In this document: positions 7,924-15,650 of the stretch, piece by piece | Position numbering within the stretch: the stretch's first letter is position 1 | Layout of the letters: each line of letters opens with the position of its first letter | Assembly: GCA_021788565.1 (NCBI GenBank) | Contig: JAJYKO010000011.1 | Coordinates: forward strand, 1 to 18,995 | Direction: 5' to 3' | DNA length: 18,995 nt | Source of the DNA: Chloroflexota bacterium | Lineage (GTDB): Bacteria > Chloroflexota > UBA6077 | Position numbers and translations under genes: made by a program | The notes under the pieces: generated by a model | What the model was told of the DNA's origin: nothing | Seen by the model: only the letters and a program-made list of their open reading frames with translations | The model's database searches: none

Positions 7924-9311
7924 TGCTGGACGGGATTCCTATCCAGCTCAGACTCTGGTCGCGGCCGTTCGTGGTGCTCGCCGTACTGGGCGCGGGCGTC
8001 TTCCTCGCCTCGAAGGCGTCCCAGAACCGGCTGCTCTTCCCTGTGGCCCTGGGTGGCGCGTACCTGCTGCTCCGCTGGCCACGCCTGGCGCTGCCGGGGC
8101 TGGTCGTCTCGGCGCTCCTCGTCCCCTTTGCGATCGCCACGGGCACGGAGAGCACGGTCAACGCCGCCGTGTTGATGGCTGCTGCACTGGTTGGGTTGTC
8201 GGTGCTTCAGTTGCTGGCTTTGCACGGAAACCGCATGACTGGCTCCCGTACTTTCTTCCCATTGCTCGTTTTTTGCGTCGTCGCGATACTGGCATTCATC
8301 GCGGGCTCGCAGCCCTGGCTGGTTTTCGCGGAGGACGCTCCATTCCGGACCCAGGCAGCGGGGCTGGCGATATTCCTGCTGTCCGCGGGCGTGTACGTGG
8401 CGGCCGGGCACCAGATGCGGGAGCAAAAGTGGCTCCGGCTGACGATGTGGTTATTTCTGGGACTTGGTGCCCTCTACATCCTTGCGAGGCTGGTCCCAGG
8501 ACAGGGAGGCATCGTCCTCGGGCGGTTCCAGCAGGGAGCAGGCGGCAGCGTTTTCTGGGTGTGGCTCGTGGCCCTCGCGGCCACTCAGGCCGCGTTCAAC
8601 CGAAGCCTGCGGCCGGCGTGGAGGTTCGGGCTGGGAGCGCTGACGGTAGCAACCTTCTACGTGGCCTTTTCCCAGGACGTCACCTGGACATCGGGCTGGC
8701 TGCCGGCGCTGATCGGCGTCATGGTTGCTCTCTGGGTCGGGTCGCCAAGGCTGGGATTGATCGCCACGCTTGCCCTCGCCGCGTTCGTCGCGATCGACCC
8801 GCAGAGGGCTTACAACCTGGTCATGAATCAGAACCAGTACAGCCTGGATACTCGCCTCGCAGCTTGGACCATTCTGGGAAAGATAGTTGAGACAAGCCCT
8901 GTACTGGGGCTTGGTCCGGCCAACTACCACTGGTACACACCCCTCTTTCCCATCATGGGATACGACGTCAGCTTTAACTCCCACAACAACTACGTGGACA
9001 TAATCGCCCAGACGGGCCTCCTCGGGTTCCTCTGCTTCCTGTGGTTCGCCCTGACGGTGTTCATTATCGGTCTTCGTCTCCGTGGTCGGGTGCAGGCCGG
9101 CTTCGAGCAGGCCTACGTGAGCGGGGCTGTAGGAGGACTGGCCGGCATGCTCGCCGCCGGCATGCTGGGGGACTGGTTTCTACCGTTCGTGTACAACATT
9201 GGGCTGGAAGGGTTTCGGGCCAGCATCCTGGGATGGCTTTTCCTCGGCGGGCTGGTTGCCCTGGAGCAGGCCGCACGCGGCCGAACTCTGGAAGAGCCTG
9301 AGGTTAGCTGA
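7923..9311 (+). CDS. O-antigen ligase/polymerase-like integral membrane protein (Wzy_C/WaaL superfamily)
   Basis: This is a polytopic membrane protein of 462 aa with about ten or more hydrophobic segments. Near the C-terminus a large extracytoplasmic loop leads into GLGPANYHWYTPLFPIMGY. SFNSHNNYVDIIAQTGLLGF follows (H354), the signature of the O-antigen ligase domain shared by WaaL ligases, Wzy-like polymerases and PglL/PilO oligosaccharyltransferases. The enzyme would transfer an undecaprenyl-diphosphate-linked glycan to another glycan, lipid or protein on the outer face of the membrane. ATG 7923 shares one base with the previous stop; GTG 7920 is one codon upstream in the same frame. The stop abuts the next gene's ATG with no gap. 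Ligase, polymerase and protein-glycosylase roles cannot be separated by sequence alone. Confidence 0.87.
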   Translation: MLDGIPIQLRLWSRPFVVLAVLGAGVFLASKASQNRLLFPVALGGAYLLLRWPRLALPGLVVSALLVPFAIATGTESTVNAAVLMAAALVGLSVLQLLALHGNRMTGSRTFFPLLVFCVVAILAFIAGSQPWLVFAEDAPFRTQAAGLAIFLLSAGVYVAAGHQMREQKWLRLTMWLFLGLGALYILARLVPGQGGIVLGRFQQGAGGSVFWVWLVALAATQAAFNRSLRPAWRFGLGALTVATFYVAFSQDVTWTSGWLPALIGVMVALWVGSPRLGLIATLALAAFVAIDPQRAYNLVMNQNQYSLDTRLAAWTILGKIVETSPVLGLGPANYHWYTPLFPIMGYDVSFNSHNNYVDIIAQTGLLGFLCFLWFALTVFIIGLRLRGRVQAGFEQAYVSGAVGGLAGMLAAGMLGDWFLPFVYNIGLEGFRASILGWLFLGGLVALEQAARGRTLEEPEVS

Positions 9312-10226
9312 ATGGACCTGTCGGTCATTGTCGTTAGCTGGAATACCAGGGATCTGCTGCGAGCCTGCTTGCGATCGGCAGACGACACGGTGTCCGGCCT
9401 CCAGGTCGAGGTGGTCGTCGTGGACAACGGATCAATCGACGGAAGCCCCGAGATGGTCGCTCGAGAGTTTCCTCAGGCAACCTTGATCCGCAACGAGGCC
9501 AACCGTGGTTTCGCAGCCGCCAGCAACCAGGCCATCCTGGAGAGTGCAGGACGCCACGTTTTGCTGCTCAACCCTGACACCGAGGTGCGCTCCGGCGCTC
9601 TGGCGACGCTGGTGCGTTTCCTGGACGAGCACCCGAATGCGGGCGCCGCCGGCTCTGCGCTGACCGAGCCTGACGGCACGTTGCAGCTCTCTTGCTCTCC
9701 GATACCGACGCTCTCCCGTGAGCTGTGGCGCCTGCTTCACCTGGATCGACTCTGGCCCTACGCGTCCTACCCGATGGAGACCTGGTCGAAACTTATTCCC
9801 AGGGAGGTCGACGTCGCGCAGGGCGCCTGCTTGCTGTTGCGGCGGGATGTCCTGGCCCAGGCGGGATACCTGGACGAGGACTACTTCATTTACACTGAAG
9901 AGGTGGACCTCTGCCACCGGGTTCGACGTCGTGGGTGGAAGGTGTACTGGGTGCCGACCGCGGAGGTGGTCCACTACGGCGGCAGGAGCACCCGACAGGT
10001 CGCGGGACCTATGTTCCTGTGGTTGTATCGGAGCAAGGTCCTCTTCTTTCGCAAGCGGCGCGGTCGCGTCGCCGCGTGGATATACAAGGCCGTCCTGCTA
10101 TTGGCCGCCATACCTCGTCTGGCCGCGAGTCCCCTAGTCCGGCTCGAGCGACCTCCCAGGCGGGAGGAGCACGCGGCCCTGGCCCGGGGCTACTGGGAAT
10201 TGGTTAAGGCGCTGCCCACGCTGTAG
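9312..10226 (+). CDS. WbbL-like (rhamnosyltransferase-type) family 2 glycosyltransferase
   Basis: The 304-aa protein has a GT2 domain of the WbbL/rhamnosyltransferase type. MDLSVIVVSWNTRDLLRACL opens the domain. VVVDNGSIDGS carries D38. NRGFAAASNQA and LLLNPDTEV (D89) follow, with D89 at the metal-binding position. The long acidic motif near residues 190-205 (YLDEDYFIYTEEVDLCHR, then RRGWKVYW) is the hallmark of this subgroup. It is followed by a VHYGGRST segment and a C-terminal basic, hydrophobic region around residues 245-275 that may lie on or in the membrane. The ATG directly follows the upstream stop, so expression is coupled. Family members often add rhamnose from dTDP-rhamnose, but no dTDP-rhamnose genes are in the window, so the donor remains unproven. 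Confidence 0.92.
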   Translation: MDLSVIVVSWNTRDLLRACLRSADDTVSGLQVEVVVVDNGSIDGSPEMVAREFPQATLIRNEANRGFAAASNQAILESAGRHVLLLNPDTEVRSGALATLVRFLDEHPNAGAAGSALTEPDGTLQLSCSPIPTLSRELWRLLHLDRLWPYASYPMETWSKLIPREVDVAQGACLLLRRDVLAQAGYLDEDYFIYTEEVDLCHRVRRRGWKVYWVPTAEVVHYGGRSTRQVAGPMFLWLYRSKVLFFRKRRGRVAAWIYKAVLLLAAIPRLAASPLVRLERPPRREEHAALARGYWELVKALPTL

Positions 10227-10244
10227 GCAGATCGATTTCGATGT

Positions 10245-10269
10245 GGATGCCCGCCTTCGCGGGCATGAC
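10245..10269 (+). repeat. REP-like palindromic unit A
   Basis: The 25-base unit contains ATGCCCGC (10247-10254), a CTTC loop and GCGGGCAT (10259-10266), an exact 8-bp stem, flanked by GG on the left and GAC on the right. It lies 18 bases after the GT2 stop. It is nearly identical to unit C downstream. Confidence 0.85.
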
Positions 10270-10295
10270 GACCGGGCCGAGCCCGCCCCGAACCC

Positions 10296-10365
10296 GTCAT
10301 TCCCGCGCACGCGGGAATCCAGACCTTCGCCACGATCGGCGGATGCCCGCCTTCGCGGGCATGAC
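10296..10365. repeat. Composite REP/MITE-like pair (units B and C, inverted)
   Basis: Unit B reads ATTCCCGC (10299-10306), GCAC loop, GCGGGAAT (10311-10318), in the orientation GTCAT to ATCC. Unit C reads ATGCCCGC (10343-10350), CTTC loop, GCGGGCAT (10355-10362), in the opposite orientation, GGAT to ATGAC. Together they make a 70-base element bounded by GTCAT and ATGAC, so its ends are inverted repeats. The same build recurs at 15651-15723. No coding potential is likely. Such units are often spread by RAYT (TnpA_REP) transposases, but none is in this window. Confidence 0.8.
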
Positions 10366-10451
10366 GGACTTGCGAGTGGTGCCCGACGGGGTCTCGATTG
10401 GTCCGCAGGCCACCTCAAAGAATGCGTTAATTCACGTCAAGGACCCACGCG

Positions 10452-11951
10452 ATGACACAGGCAGATACACAGTACTATCCCAGAAACCTGCCGGTTAAGA
10501 TGATACTCGCCGGCATCGTCGGCGTCGCCGTCGTACTGCGGTTGGCGTCGGCCATTTACCAGGGAGACGCCGTAGCCCCATTGCCCGGCGTGTACGACCA
10601 GATCTCGTACGACGAACTGGCCCGCAGGGTGATATCCGGCCACGGGTTCACCTTTCCGGTCGCCTGGTGGCCGATGACCCAGGCCGGTGCGCCAACGGCC
10701 CACTGGAGCTTTCTGTACACCCTCTACCTGGCCGGGGTGTACACGCTGTTTGGCCTGCACCCGCTGGCGGCCAGGCTGATCCAGGCGGTCATCGCGGGCA
10801 TCCTGTACCCGTGGCTCAGCTACCGCCTTGGGCGCCGCTTGTTCGGTGGCGGCGTCGGGCTGGTCGCGGCTGCTATCTCGGCGCTGTACCCGTACTTCGT
10901 CTACTACGGGGGCGCGCTGATGACGGAGACCTTCTACATCCTGGCGGTCCTCTGGGCCCTCGACCTGACGATAGAGATCTCCCAGCGGACATCCACAACG
11001 GACTCGCCGCACGCGTTACTCGCGGCGGCCAGGCCCTGGTTGTTGCTGGGGCTCGCGCTCGGCGTGGCGACCCTCCTCAGGCAGTTGATCCTGCTGCTCG
11101 TGCCGTTCCTCTTCGCCTGGCTCCTGTGGATGGCCGCCAGGCGAAAGGCCGCGGGCGAGCCCGGGAGTAGCTGGAGCAAGCTGCGCCCGATGTTCGCAGG
11201 TATGCTCGCGTCCGTGGTGGTGATAGTCGCTTTGATCGCCCCCTGGACTGTGCGCAACTACTTTGCGTTCCACCGCTTCGTGCCGCTGAATACCAATTCC
11301 GGGTATGCCTTCTTTTGGGGCAACAACCCCATATACGGCACGAATTTCGTGCCGATCCTCCCGGACGGTACCTACCAGCAGCTGATTCCGCCAGAGCTGC
11401 GGGGGTTGGACGAGGCGGCGCTGGACCAGGCACTCCTCGTTCGAGGTATAGGCTTCGTCGTCGCGGACCCGTGGCGCTACGTGCAGCTCTCGCTCAGCCG
11501 CGTGAAGTACTACTTCGAATTCTGGCCGTCGGCCGAATCCGGCACTACGAGCAACGTGGCGAGAGTCCTCTCCTTCGGCGTGCTGCTGCCGCTGTCGCTG
11601 CTCGGCATGCTCACGATCGCGGTTCGGCGTCGATACGTTCGGGAGGGGCAGTGGCCAGCCGTGGGCCTCCTCGGTCTCTTTATGGTGGTATATTCCATGA
11701 TCCACATTCTGTCCTGGGCGCTGATCCGGTACCGTCTGCCGGTGGACGCGACCCTCATCCTCTTCGCGGCGGTGCCGGTCTACGGTTTTGTTTCCCGACT
11801 TGCTCGCGGGCGCCTGGGCCGTGTCGTAGGCTTCGCCGAACCTTCTGGTCGAGAGCCGCAGTTGGCACTTTCCAGTGCGGCGCGGCCGGCAGCCGACGAC
11901 GTAGCGGGCCGGGCCGCTCAGCTGCCGAACCCAAGACTTTTCGAAAGGTGA
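10452..11951 (+). CDS. ArnT/PMT-like lipid-linked sugar glycosyltransferase (GT-C fold), copy 1
   Basis: This is a 499-aa polytopic membrane protein of the GT39/GT83 type, which transfers a sugar from a polyprenyl-phosphate carrier to an acceptor on the outer face of the membrane. After the first helix (about residues 16-36), the extracytoplasmic loop has the conserved acidic pair D54-E55 in SYDELARRVISGHGFTF. YGGALMTETFYIL and PWTVRNYFAFHRFVPLNTNS follow, segments shared with the paralogue at 13836. About ten further hydrophobic segments are present, and the last 45 residues are a soluble tail. The ATG has AAGGA at 10439-10443. The stop TGA is embedded in the ribosome site of the Wzz-like gene. 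Acceptor (lipid, glycan or protein) unknown. A plain hypothetical membrane protein is less likely given the shared motifs. Confidence 0.82.
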   Translation: MTQADTQYYPRNLPVKMILAGIVGVAVVLRLASAIYQGDAVAPLPGVYDQISYDELARRVISGHGFTFPVAWWPMTQAGAPTAHWSFLYTLYLAGVYTLFGLHPLAARLIQAVIAGILYPWLSYRLGRRLFGGGVGLVAAAISALYPYFVYYGGALMTETFYILAVLWALDLTIEISQRTSTTDSPHALLAAARPWLLLGLALGVATLLRQLILLLVPFLFAWLLWMAARRKAAGEPGSSWSKLRPMFAGMLASVVVIVALIAPWTVRNYFAFHRFVPLNTNSGYAFFWGNNPIYGTNFVPILPDGTYQQLIPPELRGLDEAALDQALLVRGIGFVVADPWRYVQLSLSRVKYYFEFWPSAESGTTSNVARVLSFGVLLPLSLLGMLTIAVRRRYVREGQWPAVGLLGLFMVVYSMIHILSWALIRYRLPVDATLILFAAVPVYGFVSRLARGRLGRVVGFAEPSGREPQLALSSAARPAADDVAGRAAQLPNPRLFER

Positions 11952-11954
11952 GGG
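11946..11954 (+). promoter_or_regulatory. Ribosome binding site overlapping the upstream stop codon, supports TTG start
   Basis: AGGTGAGGG contains the upstream gene's TGA (11949-11951) and a GAGGG placed 7 bases before TTG 11962. It supports the TTG start of the Wzz-like gene and coupling of the two genes. Confidence 0.65.
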
Positions 11955-11961
11955 CTCTACT

Positions 11962-13680
11962 TTGGAACTGAACCAATACGCGACCATACTGTTGAGGCGG
12001 TGGTGGCTGATCGTCCTGGCGACGGTGCTTGCCGCCGGGGCTAGCGTGGGGTACAGCTACCGGTCGCCGGTACTGTACCGAACGACGACCACCCTGCTTG
12101 TGGGTCAGTTTATGAGCAGCGAAAACCCCCAGGCCGGTGACTTCACCATCAGCCAGATGCTGGCCCAGTACTACGCGCAGGTAGCGCACCGGCAGTCGGT
12201 GCTGCAGGCAACTCATGATGCGCTTGGATTGAGCGAGCCGTGGTACAACCTGATGGGGGAGGTGAACGCCCTGGCCCCTGCCAACAGCAACACGATCCAG
12301 ATCACCGCGGCCGACCGCGATCCTGCCCTGGCCCAGAAGATCGCCGACGAGGTGGCGCACCAGGTCATTCTGCAGAGCCCCACTCCATCCGACGCCGACC
12401 AGCAGCAGCAACGGCAGTTCCTCCAGCAGCAGCTGACGGCGCTGCAGGACAACATAAACAAGGCGCAGAAGCAGGTCGACGACCTGAACAACCAGATCAC
12501 CAACGAGACCAGCGCCCTGGCCATCCAGGATCTACAGGCCCGCATCGACACCTTGAACACGAAGATAACTGGCTGGCGGAACAGCTACACGGGGATGCTG
12601 GGCTGGTACCAGGGCAGCCGGACCAACTTCCTGAGCGTCGTGCAGCCGGCCTTCCTTCCCGTGGCGCCCGTCAGCCCCTCGGAGGGGCTCAACCTTATGC
12701 TGGCGGCCAGCATCGGCTTCGTCCTCGCGGTCGGGGCGGCCTTCGTGCTGGAGTACCTGGACGACCGGCTGCGGACCCGGGAGGACGTCCGTCGGGTTCT
12801 GGCTCTGCCCGTTCTGGGCGTGGTGGGTGGCATGGGCAAGCGCGGGAAGAAGCCGACCGAGGGCCTGGTCGTAGTGAGGGAGCCATCCTCTCCCGAGGCC
12901 GAGGCGTACAGGGATCTGCGCACCAACGTAGAGCTTGCCGCCGCGGCAGAGCGGCGTGCGATCATGGTGACCAGCCCGGGCGGTCGAGAGGGGCGGTCTG
13001 TGACAGCGGTTAACCTGGCGGCCAGCCTGGCGCGCGGGGGCAGGCGGACCATCCTGGTGGACGCCGACCTTCGCCAGCCCTCGATTCATACTCTTCTGGA
13101 ACTTTCCAACGCCACCGGGCTGACGACGCTGCTCCAGTCGCCGCAACCGCAGCCCGTGAGCCGCGAAGCTCAGCCGCGGGGTGCAGGTGGACAGCAGGGC
13201 TCCGACGATGACCTGCTGAAGCATCGGCTGGAGGCGTTCCTTCGGCCGGTGGGGCTCGCCAATTTGCGTGTCCTTCCGAGCGGTCCGGTTGTGGACGGCC
13301 CCGGGGACCTCCTCGCGGCAGGGGCCATGGACAGGGTGCTGAAGGCTCTCTGGGATCTAGCCGACGCCGTCGTGGTGGACACCCCGCCGGCGCTTCAGGT
13401 GGCGGACGCCGGAACGCTCGCGGCCAAAGGAATGGGAACGCTCCTGGTGGTGGACGTCACGAAGACGCGCGGCAAGATGGCGGACATGGCCAAGCAGATC
13501 CTCTCCGGTCGCGGCACGATACTGGGAGTGGTGCTGAACAGGGCGCCCCGGGGGGCCACGGTCTTTGGACTCCACCGCCCGCAGGCGGCCAAACGGAAGG
13601 AATCGTCGCCTGCCGTCGCCAACGGCGCGGACGTGCCGCTGACCGAGGCAGCTAGCGCCAGTTCGTCACGTTTGAACTAA
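11962..13680 (+). CDS. Wzz-type chain-length protein fused to a BY-kinase-like domain with altered P-loop
   Basis: The 572-aa protein has a Wzz part: LELNQYATILLRRWWLIVLA with a first helix at about 14-31, and an extracytoplasmic region with a Gln-rich coiled coil around 150-200. The Pro-rich PVAPVSPSEGLN (235-244) leads into helix 2 at about 245-263. The cytoplasmic part from about residue 310 (EAEAYRDLRTN) resembles bacterial tyrosine kinases (BY-kinases). Walker A' ILVDADLRQPSIH (D367, D369) and Walker B VVVDTPP (D473) are intact. The P-loop reads TSPGGREGRSVT, so R345 replaces the invariant Lys. A Q/P/G-rich insert lies at about 392-420. The C-terminal tail has no Tyr, so the usual autophosphorylation cluster is absent. 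Start is TTG 11962, right before the canonical Wzz N-terminus. It probably sets glycan length; kinase activity is doubtful. Confidence 0.88.
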   Translation: MELNQYATILLRRWWLIVLATVLAAGASVGYSYRSPVLYRTTTTLLVGQFMSSENPQAGDFTISQMLAQYYAQVAHRQSVLQATHDALGLSEPWYNLMGEVNALAPANSNTIQITAADRDPALAQKIADEVAHQVILQSPTPSDADQQQQRQFLQQQLTALQDNINKAQKQVDDLNNQITNETSALAIQDLQARIDTLNTKITGWRNSYTGMLGWYQGSRTNFLSVVQPAFLPVAPVSPSEGLNLMLAASIGFVLAVGAAFVLEYLDDRLRTREDVRRVLALPVLGVVGGMGKRGKKPTEGLVVVREPSSPEAEAYRDLRTNVELAAAAERRAIMVTSPGGREGRSVTAVNLAASLARGGRRTILVDADLRQPSIHTLLELSNATGLTTLLQSPQPQPVSREAQPRGAGGQQGSDDDLLKHRLEAFLRPVGLANLRVLPSGPVVDGPGDLLAAGAMDRVLKALWDLADAVVVDTPPALQVADAGTLAAKGMGTLLVVDVTKTRGKMADMAKQILSGRGTILGVVLNRAPRGATVFGLHRPQAAKRKESSPAVANGADVPLTEAASASSSRLN

Positions 13681-13823
13681 TCTTGGGCTCGACTGTTTCT
13701 GCGTGGGTGGGCCCTTTGGGTTGAGCCAATTCTGAACAGTGCAGGCGTTTAGCGACGTGAAGACGTTTTCCGCTGGACTCCACGCGAGGAAGAGTGCCCA
13801 GGGAGTTGGCCGATCGGAAGGCC

Positions 13824-13830
13824 GGAGGGG
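13824..13830 (+). promoter_or_regulatory. Strong ribosome binding site fixing the start at ATG 13836
   Basis: GGAGGGG ends 5 bases before ATG 13836. The frame is open further up to GTG 13794, but that upstream start has no comparable site. The rest of the 13681-13835 gap shows no clear promoter or terminator. Confidence 0.6.
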
Positions 13831-13835
13831 AGCAT

Positions 13836-15155
13836 ATGGAAGACACAGCAGAGCTGGTATCAAATGCACATGACATATCTCGTCCCGAAAGCAAAAGCAA
13901 GCTCACGATTGTCAGTCTGGCTGTTATCGCTGGGATTGCGTTGGCGGCCGCCATCCGGGTTGGTTACGCGCTGGTCTTGCCCTCGACACTTACTTTCGAT
14001 GAGCCCTTCTATCACGACATCGCGCGGAATCTGTTGTCGGGGCGCGGCTTCACTTTCTCAAGCAGCGCCTACTACACCAGCGTACCCTATCAGCCCACTT
14101 CGTTTCAGGAACCGCTCTACCCCTTCTTTCTGGCAGGGATCTACGCCGCGCTGGGTCACGAGTCACACGTCCTGGCTCGAGCGGTGCAGGCGCTCCTTTC
14201 TACTATGACAGTCGGGCTTATTGGCCTTGTCGCGAATGAGGTATGGGGTAGCAAGCGGGCTGCTATCGCCATACTCGTCGGAGCAGTCTATCCCGCCTTT
14301 GTTTACTTCACCGGTCTACTGATGACCGAGACTCTTTTCATTTTCTTTCTGCTGACGTTCATGTGGACCTGGGTTCGGGCTACGAAATCCGGTAGTAGGT
14401 GGGGCTGGTATTTCGTGAGCGGTTGCTGCTTCGCTCTTGGATGTCTGACTCGCGGAATGCTCCTCTGGTTCTTGCCGGTGGTTTTGGTACTTACTCTGGT
14501 TGTGAGTCGCGCTCGGCCGCGGCGGAGTCAAATACTCGCGTGTGTGTTTGTTCTTCTGGGTGTTCTCATCCCGGTGATGCCCTGGACGGTTCGCAACTAC
14601 GCAGTTCAGCACGCCTTTGTCCCCATTACCACCAAGACCGGCTTCACGCTATATTTCTATACATTCCCATCATCCAACGCTGATTTTAACAATCGGTGGG
14701 ACGTAATCTCGATCCCAAACTTGACTGGGTTGTCGGAAATCCAACGTGAGGCGAAGTTTCGTGAGCTAGCGCTGCGAAATATCAGGGATAACCCGGCCTT
14801 GATGGTCAGGTACGCCTGGCTGAAGCTTCTCGACCTGCTTGATGCACGCTTGAAGAAGGACCTGTCGGGCCTGAGTCTGATCAGCATGCTGGCGTTCTAC
14901 GGTGTCCTAATGATGGCGCTGGTCGGAACCGCTAATGCTGCACGAAACCGAGCGTTTCTGCCCATTCATTACCTACTTTGGACACTGGTAATGTTTCATG
15001 TGGCGGGCGCAATGATCTTCACCGGAGGGGGAAAAGCGAGGCTGCCCCTGGAGCCGGCCCTCATCATTCTGGCCTCCGACGGCGTGGTTATGGTGTGGAC
15101 GTGGATAGCCACGTCGTGGAGAAAGCGAGTCCAGTTCGCTGGCGATGGTTCATAG
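13836..15155 (+). CDS. ArnT/PMT-like lipid-linked sugar glycosyltransferase (GT-C fold), copy 2
   Basis: The 439-aa protein has a short cytoplasmic N-terminus, a first helix at about 27-47, and then the acidic pair D55-E56 in TFDEPFYHDIARNLLSGRGF, aligned with D54-E55 of the upstream copy. TGLLMTETLFI and PWTVRNYAVQHAFVPITTKT match the same blocks of copy 1, so the two are paralogues, though diverged. About ten hydrophobic segments follow. The expected role is transfer of a polyprenyl-phosphate-linked sugar at the outer membrane face. The gene is poorer in G+C than its neighbours: a hand count of 14641-14700 gives 25 of 60. It is separated from the Wzz-like gene by 155 bases and is not coupled, which suggests a different origin. 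It is the last gene before the repeat-rich island. Confidence 0.8.
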   Translation: MEDTAELVSNAHDISRPESKSKLTIVSLAVIAGIALAAAIRVGYALVLPSTLTFDEPFYHDIARNLLSGRGFTFSSSAYYTSVPYQPTSFQEPLYPFFLAGIYAALGHESHVLARAVQALLSTMTVGLIGLVANEVWGSKRAAIAILVGAVYPAFVYFTGLLMTETLFIFFLLTFMWTWVRATKSGSRWGWYFVSGCCFALGCLTRGMLLWFLPVVLVLTLVVSRARPRRSQILACVFVLLGVLIPVMPWTVRNYAVQHAFVPITTKTGFTLYFYTFPSSNADFNNRWDVISIPNLTGLSEIQREAKFRELALRNIRDNPALMVRYAWLKLLDLLDARLKKDLSGLSLISMLAFYGVLMMALVGTANAARNRAFLPIHYLLWTLVMFHVAGAMIFTGGGKARLPLEPALIILASDGVVMVWTWIATSWRKRVQFAGDGS

Positions 15156-15212
15156 AATTGGGGCTTGAGACCAACGCGTGGGAATAACCTTGGGAAGCTG
15201 TCACGCGGGGCG

Positions 15213-15605
15213 CTACGGCCCGCCGTACTCGCCGACCTTCAGAGCCACGTCAGTTACGGTGTCGGGCAGGGTGGATAGGTCCATGGTGAGGTTCCCTGAG
15301 CCATCGGCGCCGCCCGTGGCGCGCTGGATCGTCAGGTTGCCGGCGCCGTCGAACTCCCACCACTCGACGGGGTAGCTCCGGTTCGGCGCGAAGCCCGGGA
15401 CGGTTACCGTACCATCCAGGCGCCCCCAGGCGGCGCCGTTCACGACGTTCCACCAGGTGTGCCCCCTGTTCTCGATCCAGAGGTGGGCCCGCCCGTTCGT
15501 GGTGTCGCTCTGGCCGGTCACCAGGACGTTTCCGCTGGAGGCTCGGACCCAGGCGTCCCGGAGTAGCCATTGTCCAGCGGTATCCCCGCCATGAAGTCCC
15601 GGAAC
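15213..15605 (-). pseudogene. Decayed C-terminal fragment of a secreted beta-sandwich (carbohydrate-related) protein
   Basis: On the minus strand 130 residues plus a stop read as one coherent domain: RDAWVRASSGNVLVTGQSD, then GRAHLWIENRGHTWWNVVNG, VTVPGFAPNRSYPVEWW, and GNLTMDLSTLPDTVTDVALK. The alternating polar/hydrophobic pattern and Trp/Asn/Gly content fit the extracellular beta-sandwich domain found at the C-terminus of secreted glycosidases and surface proteins (recognition from memory, not a search). The frame has no credible start: upstream it runs through a REP unit to a chance ATG at 15737 with no ribosome site. The catalytic or N-terminal part is missing, so this is most likely a broken gene remnant rather than a small gene. 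It lies antisense to all neighbours. Confidence 0.55.
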
Positions 15606-15650
15606 GGTTTGAACTAAGCATCTGGCCTGAGATCGCGTGCATGTTTGGTC

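Noticed and set aside
10245..10365. Possible CRISPR array because of repeated palindromic units.
   Set aside because: Units alternate in direction, spacing is irregular (29 and 24 bases between stems B/C and A/B arms), there are only three, and no cas gene is present.
10241..10498. Short open frames of 70-95 codons over the 10227-10451 gap, including DARLRGHD-type peptides.
   Set aside because: These are translations of the REP-like hairpins, a common source of false small proteins.
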